Assembly (NCBI GenBank): GCA_049790315.1 | Contig: JBAQYV010000056.1 | Location: 1 to 64,000, forward strand | Length of the DNA: 64,000 bases | Reading direction: 5' to 3' | DNA from: DASPOJ01 sp049790315 | Lineage (GTDB): Bacteria; Acidobacteriota; Terriglobia; Acidiferrales; UBA7541 | Part shown: positions 16,713 through 25,681 of the stretch, one piece after another | Layout of the letters: every line of letters begins with the position of its first letter | Position numbering within the stretch: the first letter of the stretch is position 1 | Notes under the pieces: model-generated | Seen by the model: the letters and a program-made list of their open reading frames with translations, nothing else | Database searches by the model: none | Told to the model about the DNA's origin: nothing | Position numbers and translations under genes: made by a program

Positions 16713-16789
16713 GCGCCCGTAGCTCAGCTGGATAGAGCGTCTGCCTTCTAAGCAGAGGGTCGGGAGTTCGAGCCTCCCCGGGCGCGCCA
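16713..16789 (+). tRNA. tRNA-Arg (anticodon TCT)
   Basis: A 77-nt cloverleaf with CCA encoded. The acceptor stem is GCGCCCG (16713-16719) with CGGGCGC (16779-16785); the D stem is GCTC/GAGC. The anticodon stem TCTGC/GCAGA encloses CTTCTAA, giving anticodon TCT at 16747-16749. The T arm is GGGAG-TTCGAGC-CTCCC. All stems pair fully. Confidence 0.97.
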
Positions 16790-16805
16790 CTTTCTTGCCA
16801 AAAAT

Positions 16806-17747
16806 CTAATTGTGCACCGGCGGCGGCAACGTGGTCGGCGGCGGAAGACCGGGCGCCACCGCCGTCGGATCCATCAACTCCAGCCGCGTTCCATCCGGAT
16901 CGTACAAGTTGCACTGCCACTTATTATCGGCGCCGATCTTCGGCACGATGGTCTTTTCGTACAAGCCTTTCGCAGCCCGGCTTTTCAACGTGTCGGCCGT
17001 CTTTTGCATGCCGCCCGCGTTCACCGCCAGTGCCACGTGATTATTCACGCCGCGATGGTCCGGCGCCGGATACGGCCCGTACAGCATGAACTCCACGTAA
17101 TCCACGCCATCCGGCACCTTCATATCGATCCAGCTTACATTTTTTCCGTTACCTGATCCGCGCCAGAATTCCGTGAATCCCAAAATCCCGTTGTAAAACT
17201 TCGTCGACTTATCCAGATCGCCCACGATAAATCCGGTATGCAGGATGCGATCCGAAATCCGCGTCTCCGGCAAATGTTTCCCGATGTCTCGCCCCGTCAA
17301 ACTATTCGGCTCGTACTGCACAAACTCCAGCAGATGCCCATCCGGATCCTTCACCTCGAAACTCTTGTTACCCGTTTCATCCTTCATCACCTTCGCCGGC
17401 ACCTCCACGCCCTGTGCCGCCAAATAGCGCCGCATCTGCTCCGCGTTATCCGTGTAGACCGCCGTGTGCTCCAGTTGCCCCTCGCCACGATCCTTTTCAT
17501 TATCCAGCTCCAGAAACTGGTGATCGTTGATCTTCACGAACGCCACGCGCACTCCGCCCGAACTATTCGGCAGCGTGAACGCCTCTTCATATCCCAGAAA
17601 ATCCTCATAGAACGCGCGCGACTTCGCCAGATCCGACACGAAGTATGAAACATTCGCGATCCCCAGGATTTTCGCCCGCTTCACCGCCGGTTTCGCCCCA
17701 ACCGAAGTCGCAATCAGCAAACACGCCATCACTCGTAACGTTTTCAT
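16806..17747 (-). CDS. Secreted two-domain VOC (glyoxalase-fold) protein
   Basis: 313 residues. The ATG at 17747 has GGAG upstream and opens a signal peptide (MKTLRVMACLLIATSVGAK); the frame extends further upstream, but that part has no export signal. Two vicinal-oxygen-chelate modules follow, at about 27-155 (YFVSDLAKSRAFYEDFLGYEE ... DPDGHLLEFVQYEP in parts) and about 178-300 (FIVGDLDKSTKFYNGILGF, DPDGTRLELMDP). Metal ligands of the His/Glu type appear at the expected strand positions. The tail is Pro-rich. Export of a VOC protein is unusual for glyoxalase I or dioxygenases; the substrate is unknown. It converges on the tRNA-Arg gene, 16 bp away. Confidence 0.85.
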   Translation of the reverse strand: MKTLRVMACLLIATSVGAKPAVKRAKILGIANVSYFVSDLAKSRAFYEDFLGYEEAFTLPNSSGGVRVAFVKINDHQFLELDNEKDRGEGQLEHTAVYTDNAEQMRRYLAAQGVEVPAKVMKDETGNKSFEVKDPDGHLLEFVQYEPNSLTGRDIGKHLPETRISDRILHTGFIVGDLDKSTKFYNGILGFTEFWRGSGNGKNVSWIDMKVPDGVDYVEFMLYGPYPAPDHRGVNNHVALAVNAGGMQKTADTLKSRAAKGLYEKTIVPKIGADNKWQCNLYDPDGTRLELMDPTAVAPGLPPPTTLPPPVHN

Positions 17748-18062
17748 TCTTTCGCTCCACAAGTGTCGCGCCCGTGAGCGCATCTCGACATTGATTTGTC
17801 CAGGTTTTGATTCATCGCGTGGTCGCCCCGCCGGCTTTTCTTCGCTCGCCACGAATCCTGATTCGCGAACGCGCCGGGGATCCCGCTTGCTCCTTCGCGC
17901 CGGTATTGTGGCACCAACCCGCTCCGCAAGCCCCCAATATTCCGTCTCGGCGATCTTCGGCTTGGCGCAAAAAATATCTTGACCAATCGCCTGCCTTAGG
18001 CCATTTTGCTCTAGGCCTTTGCAAACCCAGCGTCAACCGTCGGCCCACGAGGCTCCATCACC
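17748..18062. other. Divergent intergenic region, VOC protein/PadR
   Basis: The 315 bp should contain the promoters of the VOC gene and of the PadR/permease operon, and possibly a PadR autoregulatory site. I could not pick a convincing hexamer pair or palindrome. No gene is seen. Confidence 0.4.
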
Positions 18063-18404
18063 ATGAAATCCGCCGAACAGCGCGACCTCTTCCCCGGCGC
18101 CCTCGAGATCATGATTCTCCGTACGCTCAAGCGCCAGCCGCTCCATGGCTACGCCCTCGTCCAGCACATCAAGCGCGCCTCGAACGATCTCCTGCAAATC
18201 GAAGAAGGCTCCCTCTATCCCGCGCTCCAGCGCCTGCTCAAAGATAAATTGCTCACCGCCGAATGGAGCGTCTCCTCCACCAATCGCCGCGTCCGCGTTT
18301 ACAAGCTAACGCCCGCCGGTAAAAAACATCTCGATCACGAAGTCTCAAAATTCGAGCGCATGCTCGACGGCATCACCCGCGTGCTCGCGCCGGTGAAATC
18401 ATGA
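18063..18404 (+). CDS. PadR family transcriptional regulator
   Basis: 113 residues. A typical PadR winged helix: LEIMILRTLKRQPLHGYALVQ at the N-terminus, IEEGSLYPALQRLLKDKLL as the recognition region, and the wing RVRVYKLTPAGKKHL. The C-terminal helix is short, as in PadR-s1 proteins. Its stop overlaps the start of the next gene as ATGA (18401-18404), so the regulator and permease are translated together. By analogy with other PadR/ADOP pairs it probably represses its own operon in response to an unknown ligand. Confidence 0.92.
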   Translation: MKSAEQRDLFPGALEIMILRTLKRQPLHGYALVQHIKRASNDLLQIEEGSLYPALQRLLKDKLLTAEWSVSSTNRRVRVYKLTPAGKKHLDHEVSKFERMLDGITRVLAPVKS

Positions 18405-21073
18405 ACTGGTTCGCAAAATTGTTCTCCAGCCGCCACAACGCCGACATCTCCGACGAGATCCACGAGCATCTCGACGAAAAAGTCGACGAGCTCGTCGCCG
18501 CCGGAATGTCTCGCGCCGAAGCCACCGCCGACGCCCGCCGCCAATTCGGCAACGTCGCCCTCATCGAAGAGCGCACCCGCGAAGTCTGGAAATGGTCCTG
18601 GCTCGAAAATCTCTCCACCGACATCCGCTACGCCCTGCGCATGCTCCGCAAAAGTCCCGGCTTCACCATCGTCGCTATTCTCACGCTCGCCCTCGGCATC
18701 GGCGCCAACACCGCGATTTTTTCCGTCGTCAACACCGTCATCCTTCAGCCGCTCGCCTACCCAAATCCCGATCGCCTCGTCGAACTCGAAATGACCTCGC
18801 CGCAGGGCAACTCGAACATCACCTCGGTTCCGAAATTCAACATCTGGCGCGAGCAAACACAAGTATTCGATTCCGTCGCTGCCTACGATCTCTCCGGCCC
18901 GGGAATCAATCTCACCGGCGTCGATCTCCCTGAACAGCTCAAAGGCATTCACGCGTCCGCCGATTATTTCCGCGTCTTCGGCGCACCCGTCGCGCTCGGC
19001 CGCACTTTCACCTCCGGCGAAGATCGCCCCGGCGGTCCCGATGTCGTGGTGATTAGCAACGGATTGTGGCACAGCAGATTCGGCGGCGATCCGGAGATTA
19101 TCGGCCGATCCATCGAACTCGGCGGAGACCCGTACACGATTGTCGGAGTCCTCGGCCCCACATTCACAAGCGATCCCCCAAGCGATATCTGGCTCCCTCT
19201 CAAGGCCGATCCCAACAGCACTGAGCAGGGCCACTATCTGCGATCGACCGCCCGTCTGAAGCCCGGCGTCTCGCTCGCACAGGCCAAAGCCGCCATGGCC
19301 CTGGCTGCGCAAGAGTTCATTCGAAAATTTCCCAGCGCCGCAGACATGGCCATGGGACCTGGATCCAGTTTCACCGCCATTCCCCTGCGAGACAGCGTCA
19401 TCGGCGACGTTCGTTTCGGTCTGTATCTTCTTTTCGGCGCCGTCGGTTTCGTCCTCCTGATCGCATGCGCCAATGTAGCCAACCTGCTTCTCGTCCGCGC
19501 CGCGATCCGCCGCCGCGAAATCGCCATCCGCGCCGCGCTCGGCGCGGGACGCGCCCGCATCATTTCGCAATTGCTCACCGAAAGTTTGCTTCTCTCTCTC
19601 GCCGGCGGCGCGCTCGGACTCGCCATCGGCTATTTCGGCGTGCGCGCGCTCCTGGCCATCAATCCCGGCGGCATTCCCCGCGTCGGCGAGCAAGGCGCCG
19701 GCGTCACGCTTGACTGGCGCGTTCTCGCCTTCACTTTCGCCGCGGCGATCGTCACCGGAATTTTGTTCGGACTCGTTCCCGCGCTCACCGCGTCGCATTC
19801 CGATCTCAACAGTACGCTGCGCGAAAGCGGCACGCGCGCCGGCGGAGGCGTGCGCCACAACAAAGCCCGCTCCGTTCTCGTCGTCACGGAAATGGCGCTC
19901 GCGCTCGTCCTGCTCGTCGGCGCCGCGCTCCTTCTTCGCACCTTCGGCGCTCTGCGCGGCGTTAATCCCGGCTTTGACGCGCGTAACGTGCTCACCATGC
20001 AAATGTCGCTCACCGGCGCGCGCTTCGAAAAATCCGCCGGCGTCGATCAACTCGAACGCGACGGCCGCCAGCGCCTCGAAGCTCTCCCCGGAGTCGCCGC
20101 CGCGGCCATGACCTGCTGCCTTCCGCTCCAAGGCGGCTTCGGCCTTCCCTTCACGATCGAAGGACGCCCGCTCCAGCACGGCCCGTATCACGGCGGCGCC
20201 GGCTACGACATTATTTCCCCGCGCTATTTCGACGTCTTCCGCATTCCCGTTCTCGCCGGCCGCGCCTTCAATGATCAGGACACCGGCGGTTCCGGCGGTG
20301 TCGTCATCCTCAGCCAGGGGATGGCCAAACAATACTGGCCCAAAGGCGATGCCATCGGCGCGCGCATCACCATCGGCAAAGGTGTCGGTCCCGAGTTTGA
20401 AGATCCCGCGCGGCAAATCGTTGGCATTGTCGCCGATGTTCATCAGGGCGCGCTCAATCAGCCGCCTCCGCCAATCATGTACGTACCCATCGCCCAACTT
20501 CCTGACGGCATCACCGCGCTCAACAACCGCATCGTTCCCATGATGTGGGTCGTCCGCACCAAATATCAGCCCTTCGCACTGAGCCAGGATATCCAACGCG
20601 AATTGCGCGACGCCAGCGGCGGACTTCCTGTCGCTCACATCAGAAGCATGCTGCAAGTCGTCGGCGATTCCACCTCGCGCAACGATTTCTACACCACGCT
20701 CCTCTCCATTTTCGCCGGCGTCGCCCTGCTTCTCGCCGCCATCGGCGTCTACGGCTTGATGGCCTACTCCGTCCAGCAGCGCACGCAAGAAATCGGCGTG
20801 CGCATGGCCCTCGGAGCCAGCCCGCAACAAGTTCGCCGCATGGTCGTCCTCCAGGGAATGCTCCTGGCCCTGATCGGCGTGATCATCGGCGTCGCCTCCG
20901 CCCTGGCCCTTACGCGCCTAATGCGCACCCTGCTCTTCGGCGTAAAACCCTACGATCCCGCCACAATCATTCTGGTAGCCGTGCTCCTGAGCGTCGTCAC
21001 CTTAGTCGCCACCTATCTCCCCGCCCGCCGCGCCAGCCGCGTCGATCCCATGATCGCCCTCCGCTACGAGTAA
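18401..21073 (+). CDS. ADOP-type ABC transporter permease (MacB-like) with prefix domain
   Basis: 890 residues. Residues 1-60 form the acidic helical permease-prefix domain (ISDEIHEHLDEKVDELVAAG, RRQFGNV). A first membrane helix near 90 (FTIVAILTLALGIGANTAIFS) leads into a MacB periplasmic core (about 115-330), then three FtsX helices (about 340-470). A second periplasmic core (about 510-740) and a final FtsX block (about 755-885; GVALLLAAIGVYGLMAYSV, RTQEIGVRMALGA) follow. This duplicated layout is the ADOP architecture expanded in Acidobacteriota. No ATPase gene is next to it, so a partner is encoded elsewhere or the protein works as a mechanotransmitter. Substrate unknown. Confidence 0.92.
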   Translation: MNWFAKLFSSRHNADISDEIHEHLDEKVDELVAAGMSRAEATADARRQFGNVALIEERTREVWKWSWLENLSTDIRYALRMLRKSPGFTIVAILTLALGIGANTAIFSVVNTVILQPLAYPNPDRLVELEMTSPQGNSNITSVPKFNIWREQTQVFDSVAAYDLSGPGINLTGVDLPEQLKGIHASADYFRVFGAPVALGRTFTSGEDRPGGPDVVVISNGLWHSRFGGDPEIIGRSIELGGDPYTIVGVLGPTFTSDPPSDIWLPLKADPNSTEQGHYLRSTARLKPGVSLAQAKAAMALAAQEFIRKFPSAADMAMGPGSSFTAIPLRDSVIGDVRFGLYLLFGAVGFVLLIACANVANLLLVRAAIRRREIAIRAALGAGRARIISQLLTESLLLSLAGGALGLAIGYFGVRALLAINPGGIPRVGEQGAGVTLDWRVLAFTFAAAIVTGILFGLVPALTASHSDLNSTLRESGTRAGGGVRHNKARSVLVVTEMALALVLLVGAALLLRTFGALRGVNPGFDARNVLTMQMSLTGARFEKSAGVDQLERDGRQRLEALPGVAAAAMTCCLPLQGGFGLPFTIEGRPLQHGPYHGGAGYDIISPRYFDVFRIPVLAGRAFNDQDTGGSGGVVILSQGMAKQYWPKGDAIGARITIGKGVGPEFEDPARQIVGIVADVHQGALNQPPPPIMYVPIAQLPDGITALNNRIVPMMWVVRTKYQPFALSQDIQRELRDASGGLPVAHIRSMLQVVGDSTSRNDFYTTLLSIFAGVALLLAAIGVYGLMAYSVQQRTQEIGVRMALGASPQQVRRMVVLQGMLLALIGVIIGVASALALTRLMRTLLFGVKPYDPATIILVAVLLSVVTLVATYLPARRASRVDPMIALRYE
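21044..21073 (+). other. 3' end of the permease coding frame (reference for the downstream hairpin)
   Basis: The permease stops at 21073 within the basic end RRASRVDPMIALRYE, the standard ADOP C-terminus, so the gene is complete. Confidence 0.5.
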
Positions 21074-21143
21074 CCGCGATCCAGCCCGCTTCGTTTCGCC
21101 GCAAGCCCCATAAGCGCACCGCATTCTACCGAAGGGCCGAGTA

Positions 21144-21173
21144 GCACAGGCACTCCTGCCTGTGTGCCCTTTT
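21144..21173 (+). terminator. Hairpin followed by T run after the permease operon
   Basis: CACAGGCA (21145-21152) pairs perfectly with TGCCTGTG (21157-21164) around a CTCC loop, with a G-T pair extending it, and TGCCCTTTT follows. Position and the short T run fit an intrinsic terminator 70 bp past the permease stop. From memory, the same CACAGGCACTCCTGCCTGTG core recurs in acidobacterial genomes, so it may also be a dispersed repeat. Confidence 0.55.
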
Positions 21174-21418
21174 GCGAGGAATCGCTACCCAACATCTAAG
21201 AACAGCTTTACCGGCCGCGACACGTTCCTCGGTCCAAATTCGAAAACGCCCACGAACCAACGATCGCCATCCTGTGGATTTCTATTCGAATAGCTATATA
21301 ATTATATTGACTAATGCGCCATAAACTGCTATCGTTTCCTATGTCCCCGAAACACATCCCCGCTCCCAAAATCATTCCAAATGCCTCGATTTGGCAACTT
21401 TCCACCCGCAACTCTCCC

Positions 21419-21580
21419 AGAATCAACACTTCCAGGATTTTTCACGAATCCCGTATCTTATTGATTCCGCAGGATTTCAAACCTACTAGAATCAACACTT
21501 CTGGCTCAAAGGACTTAAAGTTCTTTAGAATCAACAGTTCTGGGAATAAGGACTTAAAGTCCTTTAGAATCAACACTTCC
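21419..21580. repeat. Short direct repeats with an internal palindrome
   Basis: The motif AGAATCAACACTTC occurs at 21419, 21488, 21527 (one change, CAG for CAC) and 21566. The last three copies are spaced exactly 39 bp. Each spacer between them carries AAGGACTT-A-AAGTCCTT (exact at about 21550-21566; one change in the other copy at about 21509-21526), an 8-bp inverted repeat. This is a small tandem array, too short and too regular in its spacer to be a CRISPR. Confidence 0.85.
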
Positions 21581-21631
21581 AAAAAACACGGTAGGGGGGA
21601 GGGGGGTTCGTCTCGCGAAGCCAGAAAACAG

Positions 21632-22462
21632 CTAATTCGGGAACTGCTCGACCTTGATCACAATGTCGCCGTCGAAGCTCACGAACACCGTCTTGCCCGG
21701 CGGCGTGCCATAAATCCAGTCTTCAATCTCCGTGCCGTCAGCCTGCGTCTCGCGAACCTTGTGCTCCGGCTTGCCCATCGCCGCGATCACTTCGTCGCGC
21801 GTCATGCCGTAAACCGCTTTCTTGTCCGTGATCGCCTGCTGCACCTGTGGCGGCAGCGTAGTAACCCATTGCACCGCCGCGGAGCGCTGGCCGCCGAAAT
21901 CCAGCATCGCCGAAAGATATTTCTTCAGGTCGTCGGGAGTCATGTCCGGCAGTGGCTTATCGAAATCCAGGTAGATGGTCGCGCCGGGCGTCGCCTGCAG
22001 CGAAGGCACATTAGGATCGCCCATCACCTGCCCCCCGCCGCCGACGTCCAGTTGCACGTGATCCTTCCAACTATTGCCCCTGTTTCCGCCACCATTGATG
22101 TACACAGCGATTTGCTTTTCGCGGAATTGCAGTTTTGTAATCTGAACTTTATCGCCCGGGTTGGCGGCCGCTTCGTGGCCCTGCAGCACCATCTGAAGTG
22201 TGTGCGTGTCCAGCGGCGCTCCCGCCTTCAAGTGGAAACCGCTCTTCCCCGTGGGCAGAGGAGCCACAGCTTTGGCGAATTCCCCGTCGACATAGCGCAC
22301 CAGCGCCAGACGGGATTCTTCCTGCAATGTGTCGGATTTCGGAGGGGTCTGATCTTCGGGGCCGCTGCCAGGCCCGGGAGCAGCGCGAAGCGGCAACGCC
22401 AGGGGCACAGTTCCCCCGATGAGGAAAATCGCCGAGGCCGCAATCCAGGTAAGGCGAGGCAT
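21632..22462 (-). CDS. Secreted protein with BamE/SmpA-like C-terminal region
   Basis: 276 residues with a signal peptide (IAASAIFLIGGTVPLALPLRA). Residues about 60-190 are unrecognised, with a Gly-rich turn (INGGGNRGNSW) and a calcium-site-like acidic strand. The last 65 residues, GMTRDEVIAAMGKPEHKVRE through DWIYG and VFVSFDGDIVIKVEQF, match the SmpA/OmlA/BamE-like fold that recurs in many envelope proteins. No Cys follows the signal, so it is probably not a lipoprotein. It is transcribed away from the GHMP kinase cluster, 207 bp downstream of it on the same strand. Role unknown. Confidence 0.75.
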   Translation of the reverse strand: MPRLTWIAASAIFLIGGTVPLALPLRAAPGPGSGPEDQTPPKSDTLQEESRLALVRYVDGEFAKAVAPLPTGKSGFHLKAGAPLDTHTLQMVLQGHEAAANPGDKVQITKLQFREKQIAVYINGGGNRGNSWKDHVQLDVGGGGQVMGDPNVPSLQATPGATIYLDFDKPLPDMTPDDLKKYLSAMLDFGGQRSAAVQWVTTLPPQVQQAITDKKAVYGMTRDEVIAAMGKPEHKVRETQADGTEIEDWIYGTPPGKTVFVSFDGDIVIKVEQFPN

Positions 22463-22669
22463 ACAGCACCTGCTGCTGGGATTCTACGCCGATTTGATGC
22501 CGCGTCCACAGAAAAGAAACGAATATTCGCTCAGGTCAGCCCGCCTGTCCCGCGACGGAACATCTTGCCAGCCTCCATTCCACGCCGCGTTTCCGCCTAT
22601 GTTGGGTCGGAGGTCGCCTCCGCCCGTGTTCGTTTCGAGACACGCCATCATCTTTTTGGCCGCCGGCAA

Positions 22670-23710
22670 CTATGGCGTCGCCGACACCTGCACGCCTTGC
22701 CGGTCGATTCGCAACGGCATGAGTTGCGCGCCCGATTTCGCCACGGCCGCTTCCACGCGCGCTCGCGCATCCGGCTCGATCAGCATCACCATGCAGCCGC
22801 CGCCGCCCGCGCCGCAAACTTTTCCCGCCAGCGCGCCTTCACGCCGCGCCGCGGCCAGCACGCGATCGATCGTCGCCGTCGAAATGGTCGGCAAATTGCA
22901 ACGCCGGAATTCCCATTCCTCGCGCATCAACCGGCCCATTTCCTTCCACTCATTGCGCTCCAACGCCGCGCGCAATTCGCGCGCGACAGCCGCGATTTTT
23001 TCCAGATTTCGCACGATGCGCTTATCGCCATCGATATGTTTCGCGAAAACTTCCCAATTATTGATTCCGTGTTGTCGCGGCTTGCCGGTGTAGCACAACA
23101 CCAGTCGCCGCTCGAGTTCTTCGATGTCGCATCCGAGCGCCTCGCGCCGCTCGCCGCCCGGAGCCAGCACGATCGAGCTAACGCCGCCAAATGCCGCCGG
23201 ATAATGATCCTGCGTTCCCGTCGGCACGCCGATCACGATCGCCTCGGCATCGCGGCTGATGTGAATCCAATCCTCCAGTCGGCGGCCGGAGCCCGCCAGC
23301 CGATCGAGCGCCGCGCAAATCGCCACCGCCATGGCGCTCGATCCGCCCAGGCCCGCGCCCGACGGCACTTCCGAATTTGTAGTGAGCGTAAAGCCGACAG
23401 TAGGGCCGAAGAATCGCACGAGATGCGCCAGCAGCGGCAGCCGATAACGCCGCGCACGGCGCAACGCTTCAAGCGACGCGAACGATTCCCTTCGCCGCGT
23501 GTCCGTCGAGACGACAGCGATACCGCGTCGCCCTTCACCTCGCGCGGTCCCGGTTCGTCCCTCGCCGCGCGTCTCGATCACGCAAGAAGCGTATCGCGCG
23601 ATCGCGCAGTTCACAGTCAACGCGCCTTCGTGGAACAGGTAGAGCGGCCAAATGTCGAGCGTGCCTCCCGCCAGATCCACTCGTGTGGGAGCACGGGCTT
23701 CAATTCTCAC
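22670..23710 (-). CDS. GHMP-family sugar kinase
   Basis: 346 residues, GTG start with GGAGGG upstream. The N-terminal RAPTRVDLAGGTLDIWP is motif 1 of the heptose/fucose-kinase-like GHMP branch. VPSGAGLGGSSAMAVAI is the ATP-binding motif 2, and KVCGAGGGGCMVMLI is motif 3. The best relatives I can name are D-glycero-D-manno-heptose 7-phosphate kinase (HddA) and related sugar 1-kinases. No heptose-pathway neighbours are visible, so the substrate stays open. The gene is divergent from nagZ, 104 bp apart. Confidence 0.85.
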   Translation of the reverse strand: MRIEARAPTRVDLAGGTLDIWPLYLFHEGALTVNCAIARYASCVIETRGEGRTGTARGEGRRGIAVVSTDTRRRESFASLEALRRARRYRLPLLAHLVRFFGPTVGFTLTTNSEVPSGAGLGGSSAMAVAICAALDRLAGSGRRLEDWIHISRDAEAIVIGVPTGTQDHYPAAFGGVSSIVLAPGGERREALGCDIEELERRLVLCYTGKPRQHGINNWEVFAKHIDGDKRIVRNLEKIAAVARELRAALERNEWKEMGRLMREEWEFRRCNLPTISTATIDRVLAAARREGALAGKVCGAGGGGCMVMLIEPDARARVEAAVAKSGAQLMPLRIDRQGVQVSATP

Positions 23711-23814
23711 TTTGACTCGCCCTCCTGCGTGAAGTTAGCCTCGTGCTGGCGCGATCGGCATCGCACGATTCGCGGCCCGGCACAACGAATGTTTGACGGA
23801 GCGGATGATAGCAG

Positions 23815-24930
23815 ATGAGCGCAATGCACAGACGCAAATCGGATTGGCCGCGCGAAGTGCTCGCGCGCTTCGTCGTTGGATTTGAAGGCGCGCGTGTCAC
23901 CGGCGAACTCGCGTCGCTACTCGAAGGCGGACTCGCCGGCGTCGCCATCTTCCGCCGCAACTACCGCGGCGTCGATGAACTGCGTTCGCTCACCGCGGAA
24001 ATTCGCCGCGCCGCCGGCAGGCCGGTACTAATTGGAATGGATCAAGAAGGCGGACGTGCGCGCTTCGCGCTCGATGCTCCGTTTACGATTTGGCCGGGCG
24101 CGGCGGCGCTTGGCCAAATCGGTGATGCCGCGCTTGTCGAGGAAATCGCCACAGCTATGGCGCGGGAGCTGCGCGCCGCGGGAGCGAATCTTGATTTCGC
24201 TCCGATGCTGGATTTGCACATTCAGCCGGAAAGTCCGATCACACGCGAGCGCAGTTTCGGCGCGGACCCGGAAATTGTCGCGCGTCTCGGCCGCGCGTTC
24301 GTTTGCGGATTGCGCGCGGGCGGCGTGCTCGCGTGCGCGAAGCATTTTCCGGGGCATGGTGACACGCGGACCGATCCGCATCTCGATTTGCCGGCATTTT
24401 CGGGACCGCTCGAGCGGCTTGAAACAGTGGAGTTGATTCCCTTCGCCGCGGCGATCGCTGATTCGGTCCCGCTGATCATGACGGCGCACATTCTGCTGCC
24501 GCAAATCGATTCCGAGCGGCCGGCTTCTCTTTCGCGCCGCGTTCTCACCGGGTTGTTGCGCGAACAAATGGGTTTTCGTGGCGCGATTATCGCCGACGAT
24601 CTCGGCATGGGGGCAATTGCGAGAACTTTCAGCGCGGGCCAAGCGGCTGTCGAGACATTCGCCGCCGGCGCGGACCTTGCGATGTTGTGTCACGAAGAAT
24701 CCGCTGTTGCACCGGCCATCGATGCCGTCGCGCGCGCGCTGGAGGCGGGACAGTTTGACGCCGCCGAATGGAAAGCGAGCCAGGCGCGCATCGAGCGCCT
24801 CGTCGCCGCCGGGGACTCGAACGGCGATGCACTCACCGCCGTGGGCGGCGACCAAAATGTGATCGGCTGCGATGCGCACCACAAGTTGGCCGAAACTGCG
24901 CGCCGTAAAGCGAGCGAGATCCGAGAGTGA
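23815..24930 (+). CDS. nagZ: Glycoside hydrolase family 3, NagZ-like beta-N-acetylhexosaminidase
   Basis: 371 residues, no signal peptide, so cytoplasmic like NagZ of peptidoglycan recycling. A single GH3 barrel holds GMDQEGGRARF, the diagnostic KHFPGHGDT loop whose His acts as general acid/base, and ADDLGMGAI with the nucleophile Asp. GH3 glucosidases lack the KHFPGHGDT form and carry a second domain, so NagZ is the better call. It would remove GlcNAc from anhydro-muropeptides. The start could also be the ATG three codons later (23824). Confidence 0.88.
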   Translation: MSAMHRRKSDWPREVLARFVVGFEGARVTGELASLLEGGLAGVAIFRRNYRGVDELRSLTAEIRRAAGRPVLIGMDQEGGRARFALDAPFTIWPGAAALGQIGDAALVEEIATAMARELRAAGANLDFAPMLDLHIQPESPITRERSFGADPEIVARLGRAFVCGLRAGGVLACAKHFPGHGDTRTDPHLDLPAFSGPLERLETVELIPFAAAIADSVPLIMTAHILLPQIDSERPASLSRRVLTGLLREQMGFRGAIIADDLGMGAIARTFSAGQAAVETFAAGADLAMLCHEESAVAPAIDAVARALEAGQFDAAEWKASQARIERLVAAGDSNGDALTAVGGDQNVIGCDAHHKLAETARRKASEIRE

Positions 24931-25051
24931 GGAGGATATGTTGTGCTGGCGTTCGAGGTCTGAGGCTAAAGAAAAGTTTGAGGCTAAAAAGATGACGGCG
25001 CGCGGAAGCCGGACGGAACGGGAAATTGTGGCGAGGGGCGAATCCGGGAGA

Positions 25052-25681
25052 TCAGTGAGTGCCGCCGGCGGCGCTTGCGGCGGCTTGCTTGCCGGCTTTT
25101 TCGGCTTCGACTTTTTCGTGCGCCAATTGCGGCTCAAAGCAGCGGCGGCAACGCGCTTCGTACATTCCGCCGGCGCCCACCACAATCAAATCGTCGGAGG
25201 CCACCAGGCGCTGCGTGTGCGCGGCGGGATTGCCGCAGCGCATGCAGATCGCAAGAAGCTTGGTGATTTCTTCGGCTTCGGCCAGCAGGCGCGGCATGGG
25301 GTCAAACGGACGGCCAAGGTAATCGGTGTCGAGTCCCGAAACAATTACTCGCTTGCCCGCGTCGGCAAGCTGATTGCAAACTTTGACGAGCGATTCGCCG
25401 AGGAATTGCGCTTCATCGATGCCGATCACTTCAGTTCGCGCTTCCACGCGCGCCAGCACGTCCGCCGCATCCTTCACGATTTCCGAACGAATGCCCAACC
25501 CCGAGTGAGAAACGATTTCGGTGACTGAATAGCGATTATCGAGCTGCGGCTTGAAAATTTGCACGCGTTGCCGCGCGATCTCGGCGCGCTTCAATCGGCG
25601 GATCAGCTCTTCGCTCTTGCCCGAGAACATCGGGCCAACGATCACTTCGATCCATCCCATGTTGCCCGTCACGATGTCCAA
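25052..25681 (-). CDS. tdk: Thymidine kinase
   Basis: 209 residues if the TTG at 25681 is used; GGAGG sits 6 bp before it, which favours it over the ATG at 25660 that lacks a good site. The P-loop GPMFSGKSEELIRRL, the DEAQF motif, the lasso region LDTDYLGRPFDP and the zinc ligands CMRC and CRRC are all present, giving a complete type II thymidine kinase. It phosphorylates thymidine in nucleotide salvage. The two upstream minus-strand genes also act on nucleotides. Confidence 0.95.
   Translation of the reverse strand: MDIVTGNMGWIEVIVGPMFSGKSEELIRRLKRAEIARQRVQIFKPQLDNRYSVTEIVSHSGLGIRSEIVKDAADVLARVEARTEVIGIDEAQFLGESLVKVCNQLADAGKRVIVSGLDTDYLGRPFDPMPRLLAEAEEITKLLAICMRCGNPAAHTQRLVASDDLIVVGAGGMYEARCRRCFEPQLAHEKVEAEKAGKQAAASAAGGTH

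Larger units (their letters stand above)
21074..21631. other. Intergenic region with hairpin and 39-bp tandem repeat
   Basis: 558 bp without a credible gene. It holds a hairpin at 21144-21165 just after the permease and a set of short direct repeats at 21419-21580 (both listed). A G-rich run follows at about 21590-21607. The long plus-strand frame that begins here and runs past 23 kb is antisense to two real genes and is rejected. Confidence 0.6.

Noticed and set aside
16713..16805. tRNA-Arg as an integration site of a mobile element
   Set aside because: No integrase, no repeated tRNA 3' end and no change in gene character nearby.
18335..20830. Long minus-strand open frame (831 codons) across the ABC permease gene
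   Set aside because: It is antisense to a clear ADOP permease; the product is Glu/Ala/Asp-rich with no domain, a typical mirror of GC-rich coding DNA.
21419..21580. CRISPR array
   Set aside because: Only three to four short repeats, the spacers are near-identical palindromes, and no cas genes are near.
21314..23818. Long plus-strand open frame (834 codons)
   Set aside because: Arg/His-rich product without domains, antisense to the BamE-like and GHMP kinase genes, both of which show proper motifs.
24028..25185. Minus-strand frame of 385 codons under nagZ
   Set aside because: No domain, overlaps the 3' end of thymidine kinase, and is antisense to NagZ motifs.
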